This document shows positions 61,014 through 64,000 of a stretch of DNA of 64,000 nucleotides, one piece after another. Position 1 is the first letter of the stretch. Each line of letters starts with the position of its first letter. The position numbers and the translations under genes are program-made. The notes beneath the pieces were generated by a model. The model saw only the letters and a list, made by a program, of their open reading frames with translations. It was not told the origin of the DNA and made no database searches. The DNA comes from Fibrella rubiginis (GTDB lineage: Bacteria; Bacteroidota; Bacteroidia; Cytophagales; Spirosomataceae). The stretch spans positions 94,185-158,184 of the forward strand of contig NZ_JAFMYV010000014.1 in the NCBI RefSeq assembly GCF_017353185.1, given 5' to 3'.

Positions 61014-61495
61014 ATGGAAGACCAGAGAATGCGTGTTGGCGATTTGCTTGCCTATGTCTGTTCTTCATTGGAGCGGCATGGTATTCCTTATATGCTTTCG
61101 GGGGGCGTGGCGATGGGTACTTATACCATTATACGAACGAGAAAGCGATTGCCGGGCGAACGTCGGGTTTGATTAGCTTGGGAGAAACCGTAACGTGGCG
61201 GGCTAGGTATTTTGGTATTTATCAGACCCTTACGGTGCAGATCACGGCAATAGAATCACCCGTTCGGTTTGTAGATCAAATGCTTAGCGGGGCGTTTGCC
61301 AGTATGCACCATACGCATCTGTTCGAGCCGCACAGTGCTGGCACCCGTATGATTGATATGTTCGATTATACCTCCCCTTTGGGTCCTCTGGGCTTATTGG
61401 CCGACTGGCTATTTCTGAAGCGGTACATGACCAACCTGTTGCGCCAACGTAATTCCCTTATTAAGCAAGTTGCCGAGAACGCACAAGGTCTTTAG
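61014..61495 (+). pseudogene. Chimeric remnant: nucleotidyltransferase 5' end joined out of frame to an SRPBCC gene
   Basis: The ATG at 61014 opens MEDQRMRVGDLLAYV, then ERHGIPYMLSGGVAMGTYTI, the start of a MNT/AbiEii-like nucleotidyltransferase. That similarity stops near 61130, and the frame closes at a TGA at 61170-61172. From about 61133, in another frame, TNEKAIAGRTSGLISLGETV to FDYTSPLGPLGLLADWLFLKRYM (stop 61493-61495) is the C-terminal three quarters of an SRPBCC/START-like protein lacking its first 35 or so residues. A deletion joining two genes explains both. A 165-codon frame from 60998 exists, but its first 45 residues (60998-61132) are unlike any SRPBCC N-terminus. It begins 4 bases inside metH's end. 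Confidence 0.7.
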
Positions 61496-61517
61496 GTCGA
61501 CACCGCGCTTGGGGTTA

Positions 61518-61844
61518 CTACAACACCGATACTGCTTTCTTCAATAACTTCTCGACCAGCGAAGCGGTTGTGGTGGCTTGCTTTATTGTGTCGGCGATTT
61601 TGGTAATGGCGGTGTTAGTTTCGGTGAGCCAGGTGTTGAGGTCGGCCAACTGTTGATTGGCTTCATCTACCTGCTTCACACTATCCGCAAATTCAGCCGA
61701 GAGGGCGCTAATGAGCGACGCCCGCAGTCGCATGCCCTGTGTGAGCATGTTGGTCTGCTGAACCGTCGTGAGGCGCCCGTCGCGGGCCATTGAAAAGCTC
61801 TTTTGCGCTGCCCCGGCTAACTGCTCGGTATCAATTTTTTTCAT
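61518..61844 (-). CDS. Small helical protein of unknown function
   Basis: 108 residues, almost entirely helical with coiled-coil character (SVKQVDEANQQLADLNTWLTETNTAITKIADTIKQ). It has no signal peptide and is not recognised. It lies 12 bases downstream of the lipoprotein gene on the same strand, so the two form an operon with the partial barrel gene further upstream. A scaffold or interaction role is conceivable but unproven. Confidence 0.75.
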   Translation of the reverse strand: MKKIDTEQLAGAAQKSFSMARDGRLTTVQQTNMLTQGMRLRASLISALSAEFADSVKQVDEANQQLADLNTWLTETNTAITKIADTIKQATTTASLVEKLLKKAVSVL

Positions 61845-61856
61845 GTGGAAAGGGCC

Positions 61857-62813
61857 TTAAGGGTGATCAGCTTTGCGGAGTTCGTTGATGCGCTGGGCGG
61901 CTTTCAAAAAAGTGTCAACCTGCGCTTCGTAAGCGAATACTGTAGATTGAAACTGCTCGAACGTGCTGGTCTGCTTGGCCACGCCGATCAGAGCGACATG
62001 CGCTTTTTTCAGAGCACGCAGCACGTCAGAGGGGTGGTTAGTGCGGGTGAGGCGCAGTTGCTCGGCGGCGCGCTGAATCTCTGCAAGGCGTTTCTTTAGC
62101 TCTTCGTGGGGCATAGCTTTACGGTTGGCCAGGTTGTTGTAGGCCACCATCAGCTGCGTCAGTTTTTGGTCGTCGCCGGTTTTCTGAGCCAGAAATACGT
62201 AGCGATCCAGATCTTTCGTCAGAAAGTCAAGGAGCTGGTTAATGGGTGCTTCACCCTGCAAAATGGCTTGCCGTACAGCCTTATCACGCTGATTGGCCAG
62301 GGCGGCTTCGCCAACAATACCAATCAACGTGCCGATAGGTGAAACATAGGCGGCGGCCTGCTCGTCGGCGCGTTGGCGTTGCAAGTCGGCAAAGGTGGTC
62401 TGGATAGCCCCCAAACTGCTACCCAGCGCGGCCATATTCGTACGGAGTTGCTTGGGTGCTTCGTTGCCAGCCAAGGCCGAGAGGTTATCAGCATAGAGGG
62501 ACAGCTGTGCCAGCAAAGCAATGCGCGCCTGCACAGCGGCGGGGTCGAAGGCATCGGCCATCAGCGGCGTTTCCTTTCCCTGCGCATTTACCTCCTCCAC
62601 CCGCTGACCAGGGTTGAGCAGCAAGGTTAAAAAATACAAATCGCGCTCCTGCTGATTCAACGCATTGTAGTACGTACTAATAGCTGTGGTAGCCGCAGCG
62701 GTACTTTTTTGGAGTTGCTCGATTGGGGCTTTGTATGCCCGTTGGCAGGCCGCAATGGACAACAGGAGGAGGCAGATCAGTAAAAATCGGAAGGAACATA
62801 TTGATTGGTGCAT
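61857..62813 (-). CDS. Helical lipoprotein of unknown function
   Basis: 318 residues from the ATG at 62813 (MHQSICSFRFLLICLLLLSIAAC), where the lipobox SIAAC predicts lipidation at Cys23. The rest is long helices with coiled-coil character (ALNQQERDLYFLTLLLNPGQRVEEVN, LADLQRQRADEQAAAYV, LAEIQRAAEQLRLTRTNHP). No family recognised. It is the middle gene of a three-gene minus-strand unit with a barrel-like gene upstream and a coiled-coil gene downstream, so an envelope complex is possible. Confidence 0.8.
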   Translation of the reverse strand: MHQSICSFRFLLICLLLLSIAACQRAYKAPIEQLQKSTAAATTAISTYYNALNQQERDLYFLTLLLNPGQRVEEVNAQGKETPLMADAFDPAAVQARIALLAQLSLYADNLSALAGNEAPKQLRTNMAALGSSLGAIQTTFADLQRQRADEQAAAYVSPIGTLIGIVGEAALANQRDKAVRQAILQGEAPINQLLDFLTKDLDRYVFLAQKTGDDQKLTQLMVAYNNLANRKAMPHEELKKRLAEIQRAAEQLRLTRTNHPSDVLRALKKAHVALIGVAKQTSTFEQFQSTVFAYEAQVDTFLKAAQRINELRKADHP

Positions 62814-62910
62814 AAAGCAAGATACCAATTTTGCTGACCATACAAGATAGTGTTCTAAAGTCTCGGTTATCTATCGTAAGCGTGACACTATTTGGGGCCT
62901 TAACTTAGTC

Positions 62911-64000
62911 TCATAAGTGCATCTGTATGCCAATATAGAAGCGGGGCTTTGGGTCGAGAATAGTTTGTAAATCGCGTTCCAGTTCGGCTTGTCCAGCAAT
63001 GATTTGATTAACGGCCAACGTAGTGAACTGCTTCTTCCAATTCCAGATTGCACCTAGCGACAACATGATTGGCACCTTCGACCGCAGCCGGATGCCACCG
63101 CCTGCCAAAAAGGAGGGCAACGCTTTCCCCGTGCCAACGCCTACCTGCAAAAAAGGGTGCGCCAGTCCATTGAATGCGTTCAAGGTTAGGTTCAGCATAC
63201 CGGCAGCCACAACAGGCACCTGCTGATTTACAACGTCATCAACCACGGTTTGCCCAGCTATATACGAAACTGATTTAGGCGTGGTGGGCACCGCATTTAG
63301 TATGTTAGCTTGCTCAGCAGTCAGCGTTTTTGTGCCAAAGATGGGGTAAAAGAAATTGGTAAAATACACACCTAATGAAAACTCTGGAATGAACGTCTGG
63401 GAACTGCGAATGTTTATTTTACCATAGATACGGTTGTCGGTGTCGACAAGTGTGGGCGGGTCATTTTCAAAATTAAACGCACGTTTCCGGATCAATATGC
63501 CGACACTGTGCATATGCTCATCAGTAATTCGGTATCGACCTAAAATAATGGCATTTTGAGCATGATACCCTCCGTCGGCATCGCCAAAGGTCTGATCAAC
63601 GTCATGTTCGACATTTTTGATTTCATCAGACAATTGATAGGCTAGTTCGAGTACTTGGTCGCGACGTCGCTGACCGTCAAGACTAGCTCGAATGAATCGC
63701 TTAAATACAATCTGTGAATAAGTGATAAATGCAGCGCAGAGGTCTTTGTCAGTCGTAGTACCAGAGGCGGAAACTGTTTTACTAAGAAGCGACTTTTGTA
63801 AGTCATCTGAAACGTCGTCATTAAATGAACTGAGGAGGGATTTATTTTGCGTATTTATTCGGCTTAGGCTATCAATATCATGTTTAAAATGCTCATTTTC
63901 CTTTCTAAAATCTTTAATATTATCAGGCTTACTAAGTCGATCAAGGGCCTTAAGGATAGTAATTCTGAAAGCGCCATTATAATATCGATGATCTAATAAC
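62911..64000 (-). CDS. Outer-membrane-like protein with coiled-coil N-terminus, 5' end missing
   Basis: The frame is open to the right edge (at least 362 codons); the first in-frame start in the window is a TTG at 63633, but coding character continues upstream (RITILKALDRLSKP, RASLDGQRRRDQVLELAY), so the start lies beyond 64000. The N-terminal part visible (about 120 residues) is charged and helical. The C-terminal 240 residues alternate as beta strands (FLQVGVGTGKALPSFLAGGGIRL, PRFYIGIQMHL) like an outer-membrane barrel. The right 300 bases are AT-richer than the window. It is upstream of the lipoprotein gene with a gap of 97 bases. Confidence 0.72.
   Translation of the reverse strand, partial: LLDHRYYNGAFRITILKALDRLSKPDNIKDFRKENEHFKHDIDSLSRINTQNKSLLSSFNDDVSDDLQKSLLSKTVSASGTTTDKDLCAAFITYSQIVFKRFIRASLDGQRRRDQVLELAYQLSDEIKNVEHDVDQTFGDADGGYHAQNAIILGRYRITDEHMHSVGILIRKRAFNFENDPPTLVDTDNRIYGKINIRSSQTFIPEFSLGVYFTNFFYPIFGTKTLTAEQANILNAVPTTPKSVSYIAGQTVVDDVVNQQVPVVAAGMLNLTLNAFNGLAHPFLQVGVGTGKALPSFLAGGGIRLRSKVPIMLSLGAIWNWKKQFTTLAVNQIIAGQAELERDLQTILDPKPRFYIGIQMHL

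Noticed and set aside
60859..61176. 105-codon plus-strand ORF across the metH end
   Set aside because: Mostly the metH sequence in the wrong frame; the real remnant there is the nucleotidyltransferase start at 61014.

Overview
The window reads as chromosomal DNA of a Bacteroidota bacterium, most likely of the order Cytophagales (Spirosoma/Fibrella-like). The reasons are TonB-dependent receptors with a carboxypeptidase-regulatory-like N-terminus, a DUF1573 protein, a NagB fused to a PIG-L deacetylase, SdrD-B-like and Ig-like giant surface proteins, DUF4349 and DUF6582 proteins, GC-rich codon use, and several promoters with the Bacteroidota -7 element TAnnTTTG. No rRNA, tRNA, CRISPR array, phage or transposase gene was seen. 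The genus is an inference.

Layout. 1-9.8 kb: the 3' end of a large protein with a lysine-rich tail, a CHRD lipoprotein, a siderophore-type TonB receptor with a candidate metal-responsive operator, and a second TonB receptor overlapping ribD by 4 bases. 10-19.6 kb: a small AT-hook-like protein, nagA, aroE, a DnaQ-like exonuclease, a Gfo/Idh/MocA oxidoreductase, nagB-PIG-L, a hicBA toxin-antitoxin pair, an internally duplicated helical protein and a secreted propeller-like protein. 19.7-27.6 kb: a two-component system, DUF1573 and DUF4349 proteins, and a tight menF-led gene cluster (DoxX-like, DUF2071, membrane-anchored methyltransferase, 4-TM protein). 27.6-43.7 kb: GH20 hexosaminidase, DHA2 exporter, GH3-family protein, surE, sulfite-oxidase-like enzyme, GAF protein, a gene interrupted by a stop codon, a LytTR protein, an acyl-CoA ligase, prmC, a MoxR ATPase, an epimerase and an acetyltransferase-like protein. 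43.7-55.6 kb: two related giant surface proteins, the second about 2970 residues with some 21 tandem Ig-like modules. 55.7-64 kb: DUF6582 protein, Ppx/GppA, metH, a chimeric gene remnant and three envelope-type genes, the last running off the right edge.

How genes work together. GH20, NagA and NagB are successive steps of chitin/GlcNAc use, lying within 20 kb but not in one operon. The two TonB receptors suggest regulated uptake of an iron chelate and of a second ligand.

The most unusual signal is a set of long, nearly perfect inverted repeats between genes. In many of them the arms are built from variable 7-base units: NTNACGA, AATGNNN, GATTNGN, GAYRYTG or YNANGTT. They lie at gene ends and supply stop codons to several genes and the start codon of nagA. 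One hairpin of about 103 bp sits in frame inside metH and adds some 30 residues to the homocysteine-binding domain. This looks like a dispersed, actively turning-over repeat family that I do not recognise from this lineage.
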